A DNA stretch of 64,000 bases from Phycisphaerales bacterium (lineage in GTDB: Bacteria > Planctomycetota > Phycisphaerae > UBA1845 > UTPLA1). A program made the translations under genes and the position numbers. A model generated the notes under the pieces. The model was not told the DNA's origin. It made no database searches and saw only the letters and a program-made list of their open reading frames with translations. Position 1 is the first letter of the stretch; each line of letters starts with the position of its first letter. Shown here in pieces: positions 23,309-31,909 of this stretch. The stretch is from the NCBI GenBank assembly GCA_020639075.1, contig JACKHI010000002.1:248001-312000 (forward strand), read 5' to 3'.

Positions 23309-24496
23309 ATGACAAGCAACTTGGAACCGACATCGGCTTTCCAGCGCGTTCGAGCGTCAGATCCGTCGTTCAAGATCGGTGCGTGCCTTCTTGCGGTCTC
23401 AATCGCCGTGATGGCGCTTGCGAATCGCAACGGTTGGACAGTCGCGTACTACGCCTTCATGACGATCGCAGCGTCAATCGTCATCGGATTCGCGTGCGAC
23501 CCGTTCGCAGAGGCGGCGCAATGGCTGGGGCGCAAGTTGCATGTGCCGGGTTCGATTCGTGGGGCGACGCTGGACGCCGTCGCCAGCAGCATGCCGGAAC
23601 TGTTCGTCGGCGTGTTCTTCGTTGCGGAGTTCCAGGACTTCGGAGCGAGCGTCGCCACTTGCGCCGGCAGCGCCATGTACAACATGGTGCTGATTCCGGC
23701 GGCATGTGCGATCGCAATCTCGTTGGGGGCCAATGGCCGATCCGCGCTGAAAGTGTCTCGCGACGTCATTGTTCGCGACGGCATCTGGTTTGTCGTCGCG
23801 GAGATTTTTCTCGTCTATTGCCTCTTTGCGAAACGTGTTGAAGTCTGGTCCGCGATCGTTCTGCTTGTGTTATACGCTTCGTATCTCGTGCACCTCTGGC
23901 GCCACGCATCAACGCATCGGCGAGAGAAGAAACGGGCCGTCGCGGCCGGTGATGTCCTCGACGACGACGACATGCCCACGCACGTCAGAGTCCTTGGCGG
24001 CATTCTGCAATTGAAACTCAACTGGACGACGTGCATTGCCGTGTTGCTCTTGTCAACGGCCATCGTCGGGAGCGTTTCGCATAGCCTCGTCGTCGCGTGC
24101 GAAGCAGTCTCCGAGGCGCTGTCGGTGCCGAGCTTCCTGATTGCCGTGATCGTCGTCGCCGCGGCATCGAGCGTGCCGGACACGCTGCTGTCGATCGGTG
24201 CGGCGCGGCGGGGCGACGACTCCGGCGCCGTATCAAACGCGTTCGGGAGTAATACGTTCGATGTGACCGTGTGTCTTTCCATCCCGGTTCTGATACATGC
24301 CGTGCAATTCGGCGGCGAGCTGACGCTTGAACATGATGCCGGCGTGGCGCCGCTGGGTTTGGTGCTTGTCGCGCTGTCAATCCTGACGCTGCTCATCATG
24401 CGATGGCGTTATTCGATCGGGCGCGGAAAGGCAGTCGTCCTATTCCTGATTTATCTCGTGTTTGTCGTGTTCGCCGCGTTTACGGCAACGGTCTGA
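23309..24496 (+). CDS. Sodium/calcium exchanger-type antiporter (CaCA family)
   Basis: 395 aa with about eleven hydrophobic segments in two halves. Both alpha-repeat motifs are visible: GATLDAVASSMPELFVGVF with GSAMYNMVL in the first half, and VVAAASSVPDTLLSIGAARRGDDSGAVSNAFGSNTFDV in the second, the acidic residues (E and D) being the ion-coordinating pair. A charged loop of about 50 residues (HRREKKRAVAAGDVLDDDD) separates the halves. It presumably exchanges Na+ or H+ for Ca2+ across the inner membrane. A strong terminator follows. Confidence 0.9.
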   Translation: MTSNLEPTSAFQRVRASDPSFKIGACLLAVSIAVMALANRNGWTVAYYAFMTIAASIVIGFACDPFAEAAQWLGRKLHVPGSIRGATLDAVASSMPELFVGVFFVAEFQDFGASVATCAGSAMYNMVLIPAACAIAISLGANGRSALKVSRDVIVRDGIWFVVAEIFLVYCLFAKRVEVWSAIVLLVLYASYLVHLWRHASTHRREKKRAVAAGDVLDDDDMPTHVRVLGGILQLKLNWTTCIAVLLLSTAIVGSVSHSLVVACEAVSEALSVPSFLIAVIVVAAASSVPDTLLSIGAARRGDDSGAVSNAFGSNTFDVTVCLSIPVLIHAVQFGGELTLEHDAGVAPLGLVLVALSILTLLIMRWRYSIGRGKAVVLFLIYLVFVVFAAFTATV

Positions 24497-24514
24497 CGTG
24501 CTTGTTCTAAGAAA

Positions 24515-24543
24515 AAAGCCGCGTCGTCGAACGACGCGGCTTT
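24515..24543. terminator. Strong intrinsic terminator after the CaCA gene
   Basis: AAAGCCGCGTCGT (24515-24527), a CGA loop, and ACGACGCGGCTTT (24531-24543) make a 13-bp perfect stem. An A-run precedes it, so it may act in both directions. Confidence 0.9.
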
Positions 24544-25025
24544 CAAAAGAAAAGTCAGGTTGTCTCACCATCGCAATGCCGTTCGGGGGCAAATTCCTTG
24601 AACCCTGACAAAGCAGGTGGGCGCTTTTCGCAACGGCTGTGCCGCTTCGTGCTGTGCCGAAGTTCGCACGGCATTCTATCGCTGATCGGCTCCCGGTGGT
24701 TCAAGTCTTAACGGATCAAAGAATTTCGGCTCCCGTATCGAACATGACAGAGAAACAACCTGCACGTTTCGATCATTCTACGTCGGTCCATCGGCCGAAG
24801 GCAACATTTGTTGAATCGTCCGAAATCACCGCCGCCAAGAAGAAATTATTTTGTTTCCATGAAGGCGTGCGGGCAGTGCAAAAGACAAGTTGAGTGGCAC
24901 GCGTTTTGCTCAATTGAGAATGGGGCCTACGCTGTGCTAGAATACACGCAAGTCAATTTAGTGATTGAAAAGGGACGCAAGTATGTGAAGTGACTTTGCC
25001 CGGGCGATGCTGTTGTGGCGAGGCG
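24544..25025. other. Intergenic region with a possible small ORF and promoter
   Basis: About 480 nt between convergent genes, with a lower GC content from 24700 to 24990. A 44-codon ORF from ATG 24859 to 24993 (plus strand) begins with a cysteine pair KACGQCKRQ and looks protein-like, but lacks a clear ribosome site. TTGAGA (24914-24919) and TAGAAT (24938-24943), 18 nt apart, form a promoter-like pair inside it pointing right, into the 3' end of the next gene's antisense strand. Neither can be confirmed from sequence alone. Confidence 0.35.
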
Positions 25026-25904
25026 CTATTCCTTGGCCATTTCGGCGAGTTCCTCTCGCGTTTTGCCCGGATACTTCTTCTGCAGCTTGGCGAGTTCCGC
25101 GCGAGCGTCGTCAACAAGACCGTTGGCTTCCAGTGTGTGGATCGTAGACAGTGCTGACGCGATGTCGCGCCGCTCGCGCTCGCGCCTGATGATACTCCAG
25201 ATTTTCTTGTCGTTGCGGAGCTTGATCGCCTGTTCGGCACAGTCGCGACCGGTCGGGCAATCCGGATAGCGCTTTGCAATCGTTCGATAGGTCCTGTAGA
25301 GATCGTAGTATTTGACTGGCTTGTCCTTGACCTGCTTCTCAAGGGAAACCGCGCGTTTCAGGCGCTTTGTCGCTTCGTGTTCCTGGATCTGCTCCTGCGC
25401 CGCCGGATTCTTGTCGATTGCTTTGATGATCCGCTTCGCCAGTCGTGACACATTGGGAAACGTCTGCGGCAATTCGAGGCCGCTGAACAGATTCGCGTAG
25501 ATGGATTTGGTTTTCTGCGCGACGTCCAGAGCTTCGATGAATTTCTTCTCATCGTACAGGGCCTTGGCACGCATAACTTCGCGCATGCCCTCGTCGTGGA
25601 TTCCCTTCAACGCGTCGAATGCCGCCATGCCCGGGCCCTGTAGCCCCACCATGCCAATCGCGGCCTTGAACTTGGTCTTGGCCTGGATGATCTTGCCGTC
25701 GGCAAGGAGCTTCTGGCCTTCGTCCAGGTACTTCTGGGCCTTCTCCTGGATCGCACGCTCCTGGGCCGCGGGATCCGTCGGGTCGTCGCCAAAGCCCGGC
25801 GGCAGGGCGAGGGCGGATCGCCCGAACGCTGCGAGCAGGAGTGCGCACAAGAAAAGCCCCGGTCGGCCTGATGCTCCCCGGGGCTTTGGAAATCGAATCG
25901 TCAT
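25026..25904 (-). CDS. Exported helical protein of unknown function
   Basis: 292 aa. A signal peptide (LFLCALLLAAFGRSALALP) follows a 16-residue basic N-terminus. The mature protein is lysine/glutamate rich and almost entirely helical, with TPR-like spacing (KAQKYLDEGQKLLADGKIIQAKTKFKAAIG, then MRAKALYDEKKFIEALDVAQK). Two cysteines lie in DCPTGRDCAEQ. It probably acts as a periplasmic scaffold or assembly factor; no enzyme motif is seen. Its start is 15 nt after the stop of the upstream gene on the same strand, and a terminator-like hairpin lies across its first codons. Confidence 0.75.
   Translation of the reverse strand: MTIRFPKPRGASGRPGLFLCALLLAAFGRSALALPPGFGDDPTDPAAQERAIQEKAQKYLDEGQKLLADGKIIQAKTKFKAAIGMVGLQGPGMAAFDALKGIHDEGMREVMRAKALYDEKKFIEALDVAQKTKSIYANLFSGLELPQTFPNVSRLAKRIIKAIDKNPAAQEQIQEHEATKRLKRAVSLEKQVKDKPVKYYDLYRTYRTIAKRYPDCPTGRDCAEQAIKLRNDKKIWSIIRRERERRDIASALSTIHTLEANGLVDDARAELAKLQKKYPGKTREELAEMAKE
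25853..25887 (-). promoter_or_regulatory. Terminator-like hairpin inside the first codons of the gene ending at 25904
   Basis: On the minus strand AAAGCCCCGG (25887-25878) and CCGGGGCTTT (25862-25853) form a perfect 10-bp stem around 15 nt, with TTTTC at the end. It lies within codons 7-18 of the downstream gene, just past the end of the upstream gene, so it could lower expression of the second gene or mark an alternative start. Confidence 0.45.
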
Positions 25905-25919
25905 TGACCTCTGCGGACC

Positions 25920-26504
25920 CTACTTGGTCGATCGCGTCACGGGACGCGTTTCAAAGATCGACTGCGTCCGGAGAATTCGCCATTCGCCGGGGAACGCATG
26001 ATAGGCGTGGATGTGGAGCTCGTACTGCCGCATCTCGAAATCGATGAAGCTGAACGGGACAAGACCGTTCGTCGTCCACTGCTCGTACGGAACGTACATA
26101 CCGCGTGTCTGAGCATACTGAGACAGGTCCCGATACGTCGTTCGGAAGATGTGTTCCGTCGTTTCCTCGACCTGGCTGCTGAAGATATATCGCATGTTGT
26201 CGCCGAACCGGTACGTGAAGTCGCGCTCCCCGCGGAAGCGGAATTGCGTGACGAGCCCGCGATCGGTCAGCAAATCACAAGGCGGAGAGGTCAGCTCGGT
26301 AACGAGCATTCCACTGCTCTGAACCGTCACCAGATGGCTCAGCCCAACGACCCAGATGTCCGCCTGAAAGTTGCTGTACTCGATGTGCTTATCCAGGTAA
26401 ATGTGGAAAAGCTCGGGGTGCAGCGCGCGGCGATACAAATAGAAATTGAGGTCGGTGCTGCGCTGTTTTGTCAGGCCAAGCTCTGGCACGGTTGAATCCT
26501 TCAT
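25920..26504 (-). CDS. Conserved protein of unknown function (possibly DUF2617)
   Basis: 194 aa, no signal peptide or membrane segment. Notable blocks: FYLYRRALHPELFHIYL, DIWVVGLSHLVTVQSSG, FRFRGERDFTYRFGDNMRYIFSSQVE and FIDFEMRQYELHIHAYHAFPGEW. The RALHPELF block with the GERD strand resembles DUF2617, a family I associate with Planctomycetes, but this is recall and not a match I could test. First gene of a two-gene operon driven by a good promoter that carries a palindrome over its -35. GGGAG lies about 15 nt from the ATG, an unusually long spacing. Confidence 0.65.
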   Translation of the reverse strand: MKDSTVPELGLTKQRSTDLNFYLYRRALHPELFHIYLDKHIEYSNFQADIWVVGLSHLVTVQSSGMLVTELTSPPCDLLTDRGLVTQFRFRGERDFTYRFGDNMRYIFSSQVEETTEHIFRTTYRDLSQYAQTRGMYVPYEQWTTNGLVPFSFIDFEMRQYELHIHAYHAFPGEWRILRTQSIFETRPVTRSTK

Positions 26505-26574
26505 CTTACTTACACTGCTCCCAAAAAATGGGCGATTTCCTTAGTACTCTACGCCCGGTACCCACAAGAGGATC

Positions 26575-26617
26575 ATTATATCTGACCTGATTCGACCTAT
26601 TCAACGAAATATTCGTT
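26575..26617 (-). promoter_or_regulatory. Promoter with overlapping palindrome
   Basis: On the minus strand TTGAAT (26604-26599), an 18-nt spacer and TATAAT (26580-26575), a good sigma-70 promoter for the 26504 gene with a leader of about 64 nt. AACGAA (26603-26608), ATA, TTCGTT (26612-26617) is a 15-bp palindrome that overlaps the upstream edge of the -35, where a repressor or activator could bind. The region also faces kdsA. Confidence 0.6.
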
Positions 26618-26760
26618 CGATTTTTCACAAAGTCGACTGTACGGACCTTGCGAAAACCTAACACGCTGCCAATCATGCCCTTAGCCGCGAATTCTGCGCG
26701 AATCGCAGGCGTTTGAAGCGGTCCGCCCCGGAATTTGACGTAGGTTTTCGAGGTGTTGTG

Positions 26761-27576
26761 ATGAATCAGTTACAAATCGGGACATATAAGATCGGCGACA
26801 GATCGCCGCTCGCTGTGATCGCCGGCCCTTGCGTCATCGAGTCGACGGAGCATTGCCTTCGGGTTGCCGAAGTTGCCGTCAAAGTCTGCCAGAGCATGGC
26901 ACTGCCCTTCGTCTTTAAGTGCAGCTTCGACAAGGCGAATCGGACGAGTGTAAAGGGCTTCCGCGGTCCAGGCCTTGAAGAGGGCCTCGGCTCCCTTGAG
27001 GCAGTCAAGAGTGCCTTCGGCGTTCCGGTCCTGACGGACATCCATCTCCCCGAGCAGGCGGATGCCGTTGCGGAAGTGTGCGACGTCCTCCAGATTCCTG
27101 CATTCCTATGCCGACAGACCGACCTGCTGATCGCCGCCGGAAAGACGGGGCGCGTGGTGAACGTCAAGAAGGGACAGTTCATGGCGCCCGACCAAATGGG
27201 GAAAGCTGTCGAGAAGGTCCAGTCGGCTGGCGGAGGTGCGATGTTGACGGATCGTGGTACGTTTTTCGGCTACGGCCGTCTAGTGAACGACTTTACCGGA
27301 ATCCCGGTCATGAAGCAGTTCGCCCCCGTTGTGATCGACGCCACTCACAGCTGCCAGATTCCGGGAGGGCTGGGGGATCGATCGGACGGGTTACGCGAGC
27401 ACGTCCCCGTCATCGCCACGGCGGGTGTCGCGTCGGGCGCCGACGCACTGTTCCTGGAAATCCACGACAATCCCAGTGCCGCGCTCTCTGATTCGGCGAC
27501 CGTCTATCCTCTGGATCGTTTCGAGTGGCTGCTCGATCGGTGTCGGCGGATCAGCGAAGTCGTCCGCGGCGGCTGA
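26761..27576 (+). CDS. kdsA: 3-deoxy-8-phosphooctulonate synthase
   Basis: 271 aa from ATG 26761 (an upstream start at 26713 adds non-conserved residues). Visible motifs: VIAGPCVIES, KCSFDKANRTS, GPGLEEGLGSLE, PAFLCRQTDLL, VNVKKGQFMAP and ATHSCQIPGG. The cysteine in AGPCVIES places it with the metal-dependent KdsA class, unlike E. coli KdsA, which has asparagine there. It condenses arabinose-5-phosphate and PEP to Kdo-8-phosphate for the LPS core, implying an outer membrane with Kdo. Only this Kdo step is seen in the window. Confidence 0.95.
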   Translation: MNQLQIGTYKIGDRSPLAVIAGPCVIESTEHCLRVAEVAVKVCQSMALPFVFKCSFDKANRTSVKGFRGPGLEEGLGSLEAVKSAFGVPVLTDIHLPEQADAVAEVCDVLQIPAFLCRQTDLLIAAGKTGRVVNVKKGQFMAPDQMGKAVEKVQSAGGGAMLTDRGTFFGYGRLVNDFTGIPVMKQFAPVVIDATHSCQIPGGLGDRSDGLREHVPVIATAGVASGADALFLEIHDNPSAALSDSATVYPLDRFEWLLDRCRRISEVVRGG

Positions 27577-27759
27577 TCGCGTGGAATGGGCCTTGGAGTT
27601 ACAAAATCGCGTGAAGTTGTGAATTGACGCAGAATTCCGGGCTACCTAGCATGCCCGTTCGGCAGGCGGGCGACTAGTTGGCAGGTCCGGGCAAGTCGCA
27701 CGTTGCAATTGTGTGGATCGGGCGTCGCCCGCAACAGGCCCATAGGCGAGCAACAAAGC

Positions 27760-27993
27760 ATGAGTGAAGCGAATCCATCAAAAGGGCCGGTCATCGACCC
27801 CGAGTTTCTCAAGATTCTCGCCTGCCCGAAGTGCCGGGCGGCCGTCGCGTGGGAAAGCCCGTCTTCAGACGACGCCAGGGACGACAAGCTGGACGGCTGG
27901 CTTGTGTGTCAGGGGGCGGATTGTCGTCTAAGATACCCGGTTCGCGAGGGCATTCCTGAGATGTTGATTGATGAGGCTGCGCCGCCCAGATAG
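27760..27993 (+). CDS. Trm112-like small zinc-ribbon protein
   Basis: 77 aa from ATG 27760. The fold's pattern is visible: FLKILACPKCRAAVAW at the N-terminal end, then GWLVCQGADCRLRYPVREGIPEMLIDEA, the conserved ending of YcaR/Trm112 proteins, with two CxxC/CxxxxC pairs. In eukaryotes and archaea Trm112 activates methyltransferases; in bacteria the role is open. It lies 50 nt before the phosphoesterase gene. Confidence 0.85.
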   Translation: MSEANPSKGPVIDPEFLKILACPKCRAAVAWESPSSDDARDDKLDGWLVCQGADCRLRYPVREGIPEMLIDEAAPPR

Positions 27994-28043
27994 GCCGGCT
28001 GGCGCAATCTGCACGGTTTGAGGCGAGCGATACCGCACCACGA

Positions 28044-28802
28044 ATGATTGCCATTATTTCCGACATCCACTCGAATCTCGAAGCGCTGAAGACAGTGCTC
28101 GGTGATATCGAACGCCGAAAGATCGACACGATCTATTGCCTTGGCGACATCGTGGGCTATGGGCCTGAGCCGGGGCCATGCCTCGATCTCGTGCTCGAGC
28201 GAACGAAGATGAGCCTTTGCGGCAATCACGATCACGCGGTCTTCTTCGAGCCCGTGAACTTCAACCTGCCCGCGGAGCGCGCGGCGTTCTGGACCCGCAC
28301 GACACTCGAAGAGGACGACGACGACGCCCGCCGCAACAGGCGATGGACCTTTCTCGGCGGACTGAATCCGCGCGAGGAGAGCGGCGACTTCCTGTTCGTC
28401 CACGGTTCACCGCGCAAACCGATCAACGAATACCTGTTCCCGGATGACATTTACTCCGCGCCGCAGAAGCTGCTGGCCAATTTCGATCGCATGGAACAGT
28501 TGACGTGTTTCTGCGGACACACGCACGTTCCCGGTGTGTTCGTCGACGATCCGTATTTTGAAACGCCCGACGAAATGGGTGACGGCCACCGCTACACGAT
28601 CGGCGATGAGAAGATCATTGTGAATGTCGGATCGGTCGGCCAGCCGCGGGATCGCGATCCGAGAGCGGCGTATGCCGTGCTTCACGAAGATGAAGTCGAA
28701 TTCGTGCGGCTGGAATACAACATCGACGTTACTGCCAAGAAAATCCGCGAGAATCCGCACTTGGATGATTTCCTCGGCGCTCGCCTTTACGACGGGAAAT
28801 AA
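28044..28802 (+). CDS. YfcE-type metallophosphoesterase
   Basis: 252 aa. All blocks of the calcineurin-like fold are present: SDIHSN (D-x-H), CLGDIVGYGP (GD), CGNHDHA (GNHD), LFVHGSP and FCGHTHVPG (GHTH), binding two metal ions. An acidic patch (EEDDDDARR) lies between blocks and is not typical. Function is probably hydrolysis of a phosphodiester or phosphomonoester; the substrate is unknown. It is 50 nt after the Trm112-like gene and 45 nt before yidC, so the three may be one transcript. Confidence 0.88.
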   Translation: MIAIISDIHSNLEALKTVLGDIERRKIDTIYCLGDIVGYGPEPGPCLDLVLERTKMSLCGNHDHAVFFEPVNFNLPAERAAFWTRTTLEEDDDDARRNRRWTFLGGLNPREESGDFLFVHGSPRKPINEYLFPDDIYSAPQKLLANFDRMEQLTCFCGHTHVPGVFVDDPYFETPDEMGDGHRYTIGDEKIIVNVGSVGQPRDRDPRAAYAVLHEDEVEFVRLEYNIDVTAKKIRENPHLDDFLGARLYDGK

Positions 28803-28847
28803 CCCGCCGATCGACGACTCGCGCGCACTTCCCAGGCCCCCGCAATT

Positions 28848-31022
28848 ATGGATAACTACAACAAACGGCTGTTCCTTACGCTGGCGATGTGCTTCGTTGC
28901 GACGATGCTCTATACGAAGTTCTTTCTGGCGCCGCCGCCGGCCGATCAGACTGCGACGCAGCCCGCCACGACACAATCCGCGAACCGTACCGCGCCCTCG
29001 AGCAGTCCGGCCTCCGCGCCGACTGACGGCAAACCCGCCGGAATCGGCATCGAGCAGCCTTCGCTAGTAAGCGGAGACTCGACCGGCGATCGCTTTTCCG
29101 TTGTCGGTGGGAAGGACGATTCCCTGATCACGATCGGCGACGACACACCCGAAGGTGACAACCCTTACAAGCTCAAGCTTGTCCTCGATCCCGTCGGCGC
29201 ATCCGTCCAGACCGTGACATTGGCCGAGCATCGGGAGACCGTCAAACGGCGAAAGAAAGACCCGACGCCGCCGGCCTATCGACTGCTCGAGCCGCTGAAG
29301 AATGAAGCGAACGGTATGACGTACCGATCGTTTGTCGCTGAATCGATCCGACTGCCGGACGACGATGTCGAGATCAAGCTCTCGGACCTGACATGGAAGG
29401 CCTCGCGAGTCGCCGACGAGTCGGGGGAAACCGTCCGATTCTCGGCGGTGATTCGAGACCGCGGTTTCGAGGCGTTTGAACTGGCTCGCACGTTCCACAT
29501 CAGCAGGAACAGCAAGCAATTTGAATTGCGATGGGACGTTCGCAATCTGACAGAGGCGCCGTACAAGATTCTGCTGACGGGTTCCGGACCGATCGGTGTC
29601 GAGCGTGCGGACTCCCGATTCGACTCGCCGCGCGTCATGGTCGCGCTGATCGAACCGGATGGTCGCGTCATCGCCGGCCAGCACATGACGAAGGCGCAAG
29701 TGACGCGTGAGGAGGATCGAACGCACAACTTCAAGGCGGGTGACGATCACATCTATTGGTACGCACTCAGCAATAAGTACTTCACGTGCCTGGTCTACCC
29801 CAAACCGCTGGACGACAAGTCGGCGTATGCGACGTATCTCGATCGTGTGTCGGCGATGCCGCGATTTCCCGATGAGGAAGATCACGGCGACATGACGGCC
29901 GAGCAGGTCTTGGCGCCGCCGAAACCGATCGGTCCCGGCGACAGCGTCACGATGGCCATGGACGTCTATTGCGGTGACAAGAGCGAGAAGACGTTTGAGT
30001 CGATTCCGGCTGCGACGGCCCGGCATTACATCCTGACGACATCCCCCGATCGATCCGCCTGTACGTTCGAATCCATCGGCGTGTTGATGCGTTGGTTGCT
30101 TGACAAGCTGCATCTCATCGTCCGCAACTACGGCGTCGCCATCATCATCCTCGTCATCGTCGTGCGCGTCTGCCTCCATCCGATCACTCGGAAGGGGCAG
30201 GTCAACATGATGAAGATGCAGAAGAACCAGGCGCGGCTGAAGCCGAAGCTCGAACTGCTTCAGAAGCAATTCAAGAACGACAAGCAGCGTCTCGGCGAAG
30301 AGACGATGAAGCTCTATCGTGAAGAGGGTATCAACCCGGCGAGCACGCTGTCAGGCTGTCTCCCCATGGTGCTTCAGACGCCGATCTGGATCGCGCTCTA
30401 CACCACGTTGAATACCGGCATCTCGCTCCGGCACCAGCCCTTCTTCGGTTACATTCGGGATCTGTCGGCGCCCGACGTCCTCGTCCACTTCGACTGGACG
30501 CTCAAGATTCCCTTCCTGTGGAAGATGATGGGGCCGATCAATTCGCTCAATATCCTGCCCATCATCATGGCCGGCGTCATGTTCGCGCAGATGAAGCTGT
30601 CGCAGAAGATGGCGAAAGACAAGAAGGCCGACGAAGCGGCGGAGAAGGCAAAGGCCGAAGGCGCCGCCGCCGAACCCGCCCAGGACATGGTCGCTCAGCA
30701 GCAGAAGATGATGATGTTCATGATGCCGCTGTTCGGCCTCATGTTCTATAACATGCCCAGCGGTCTCTGTCTCTATATCCTTTCAAACAGCGTCCTCGGA
30801 ATGGTCGAACTCTACTTCATCCGCAAGAAGCTTCGCGAAGATGAGGCCGCCGGCAAGTTGGCGCCTGTTGCGAGTAAGCCCAAGAAACAGGGCCGAATGG
30901 CGAGATTCCTGGAGGATCTGCAGAAGAAGGCGGAAGAAGCACGGCTCGCCCAGGCACAGGCGCAGGGCGGGAAGCCGAAGCAACCGCAGGGCGGAAAGGG
31001 CAAGAAGAAACCGCGATTCTAG
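28848..31022 (+). CDS. yidC: Membrane protein insertase YidC
   Basis: 724 aa, longer than the ~550 aa of E. coli YidC. N-terminal anchor (LFLTLAMCFVATMLY), then a large periplasmic domain with a ~60-residue low-complexity Ala/Thr/Pro/Ser linker, and the core from about 410: LHLIVRNYGVAIIILVIVVRVCLHPITRKGQVNMMKMQ, with the hydrophilic-groove arginine (R in VVRVC), EEGINPASTLSGCLPMVLQTPIWIALY and a helical pair further on. A lysine-rich cytoplasmic tail (LAQAQAQGGKPKQPQGGKGK) resembles the ribosome-binding tails of other YidC proteins. It inserts and folds inner-membrane proteins. Confidence 0.95.
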   Translation: MDNYNKRLFLTLAMCFVATMLYTKFFLAPPPADQTATQPATTQSANRTAPSSSPASAPTDGKPAGIGIEQPSLVSGDSTGDRFSVVGGKDDSLITIGDDTPEGDNPYKLKLVLDPVGASVQTVTLAEHRETVKRRKKDPTPPAYRLLEPLKNEANGMTYRSFVAESIRLPDDDVEIKLSDLTWKASRVADESGETVRFSAVIRDRGFEAFELARTFHISRNSKQFELRWDVRNLTEAPYKILLTGSGPIGVERADSRFDSPRVMVALIEPDGRVIAGQHMTKAQVTREEDRTHNFKAGDDHIYWYALSNKYFTCLVYPKPLDDKSAYATYLDRVSAMPRFPDEEDHGDMTAEQVLAPPKPIGPGDSVTMAMDVYCGDKSEKTFESIPAATARHYILTTSPDRSACTFESIGVLMRWLLDKLHLIVRNYGVAIIILVIVVRVCLHPITRKGQVNMMKMQKNQARLKPKLELLQKQFKNDKQRLGEETMKLYREEGINPASTLSGCLPMVLQTPIWIALYTTLNTGISLRHQPFFGYIRDLSAPDVLVHFDWTLKIPFLWKMMGPINSLNILPIIMAGVMFAQMKLSQKMAKDKKADEAAEKAKAEGAAAEPAQDMVAQQQKMMMFMMPLFGLMFYNMPSGLCLYILSNSVLGMVELYFIRKKLREDEAAGKLAPVASKPKKQGRMARFLEDLQKKAEEARLAQAQAQGGKPKQPQGGKGKKKPRF

Positions 31023-31264
31023 TGCTGCAACAAAACAGTTGTGACGCGCGATTCCAGACTCGCGACTGCCATGGAGTAGTGCCGGCCGATGTCCGGTCTT
31101 GCAGTGCCACTCAGTCAGTTTCGGCGCTCGCACGATGAATCGAAATGGGGACACGAATCCTCGAACTTCTCCGCAGTGACTGCTATTGAGGGTCCCTGCA
31201 ATCGGTATGCGGAGTCGAATGTCAACCGGTAGGCCGCGCAGCCGCTGTCGCTCCAAGTCGAATC

Positions 31265-31909
31265 ATGCATCAAGAATCGAATAACGATGGTGGGCGGCAT
31301 CCACACGACGCATCACGTCCGCAATCCGGCTCGGCCATCGATGATGCGCCGATCGAACCGATCAAGCGCCCCTTCACGCGGGCGACGGGGTTCGTTTACC
31401 AATCCGTCGGCTTCATGCTGACGATTTCCACATGCTGCGTCTGGCCGGCTGCGTATTGGTGGCAGGGGGCGTTGTCGACCGAAAGCACATGGGTGGTGCA
31501 AGGGGTGGTGTTCAGCGGCGAAACTCCGATCGCGACAGCAGAGTTGTGGGGAATGCTCGGCATTGTCGCGAGTTTCTGCGGGGGCATGCTCCTGCTCGTC
31601 ATCGGTCTCGGGCTTCAGCACGATCGAATGCGCACGGGACGCGCAGCACTGGCCGTAACGGGGCTCGTTGCCGCGTTTTTCCTGGCCTACCTCGGAATGT
31701 GCATCTGGAGTTTCCCCGCCGCAATGCGCATCGTCATTGTCGCAACCATGGCGGTGATCTGGATCGTCCTGTTCCTGCTCGCCGGCGTCAGCGCCGACGA
31801 GCTTCGCAAGCATCCGCCTACGCCGTCTGAACGAGGGTGGACATCGATCGATGAGGATGATCTGCGAACAATCTCTTCGCATCGCTCACGAGATAGAAAG
31901 AACCCGTAA
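31265..31909 (+). CDS. Four-helix membrane protein of unknown function
   Basis: 214 aa. After a charged N-terminus, hydrophobic helices at about 45-68 (FVYQSVGFMLTISTCCVWPAA), 93-118 (LWGMLGIVASFCGGMLLLVIGLGL), 127-148 and 152-172. It has no motif I recognise and ends with a charged tail. Its last ~90 nt overlap the 3' end of folC on the other strand. No start or ribosome-site evidence beyond the ORF itself; codon use resembles the neighbours, which supports it. Confidence 0.6.
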   Translation: MHQESNNDGGRHPHDASRPQSGSAIDDAPIEPIKRPFTRATGFVYQSVGFMLTISTCCVWPAAYWWQGALSTESTWVVQGVVFSGETPIATAELWGMLGIVASFCGGMLLLVIGLGLQHDRMRTGRAALAVTGLVAAFFLAYLGMCIWSFPAAMRIVIVATMAVIWIVLFLLAGVSADELRKHPPTPSERGWTSIDEDDLRTISSHRSRDRKNP

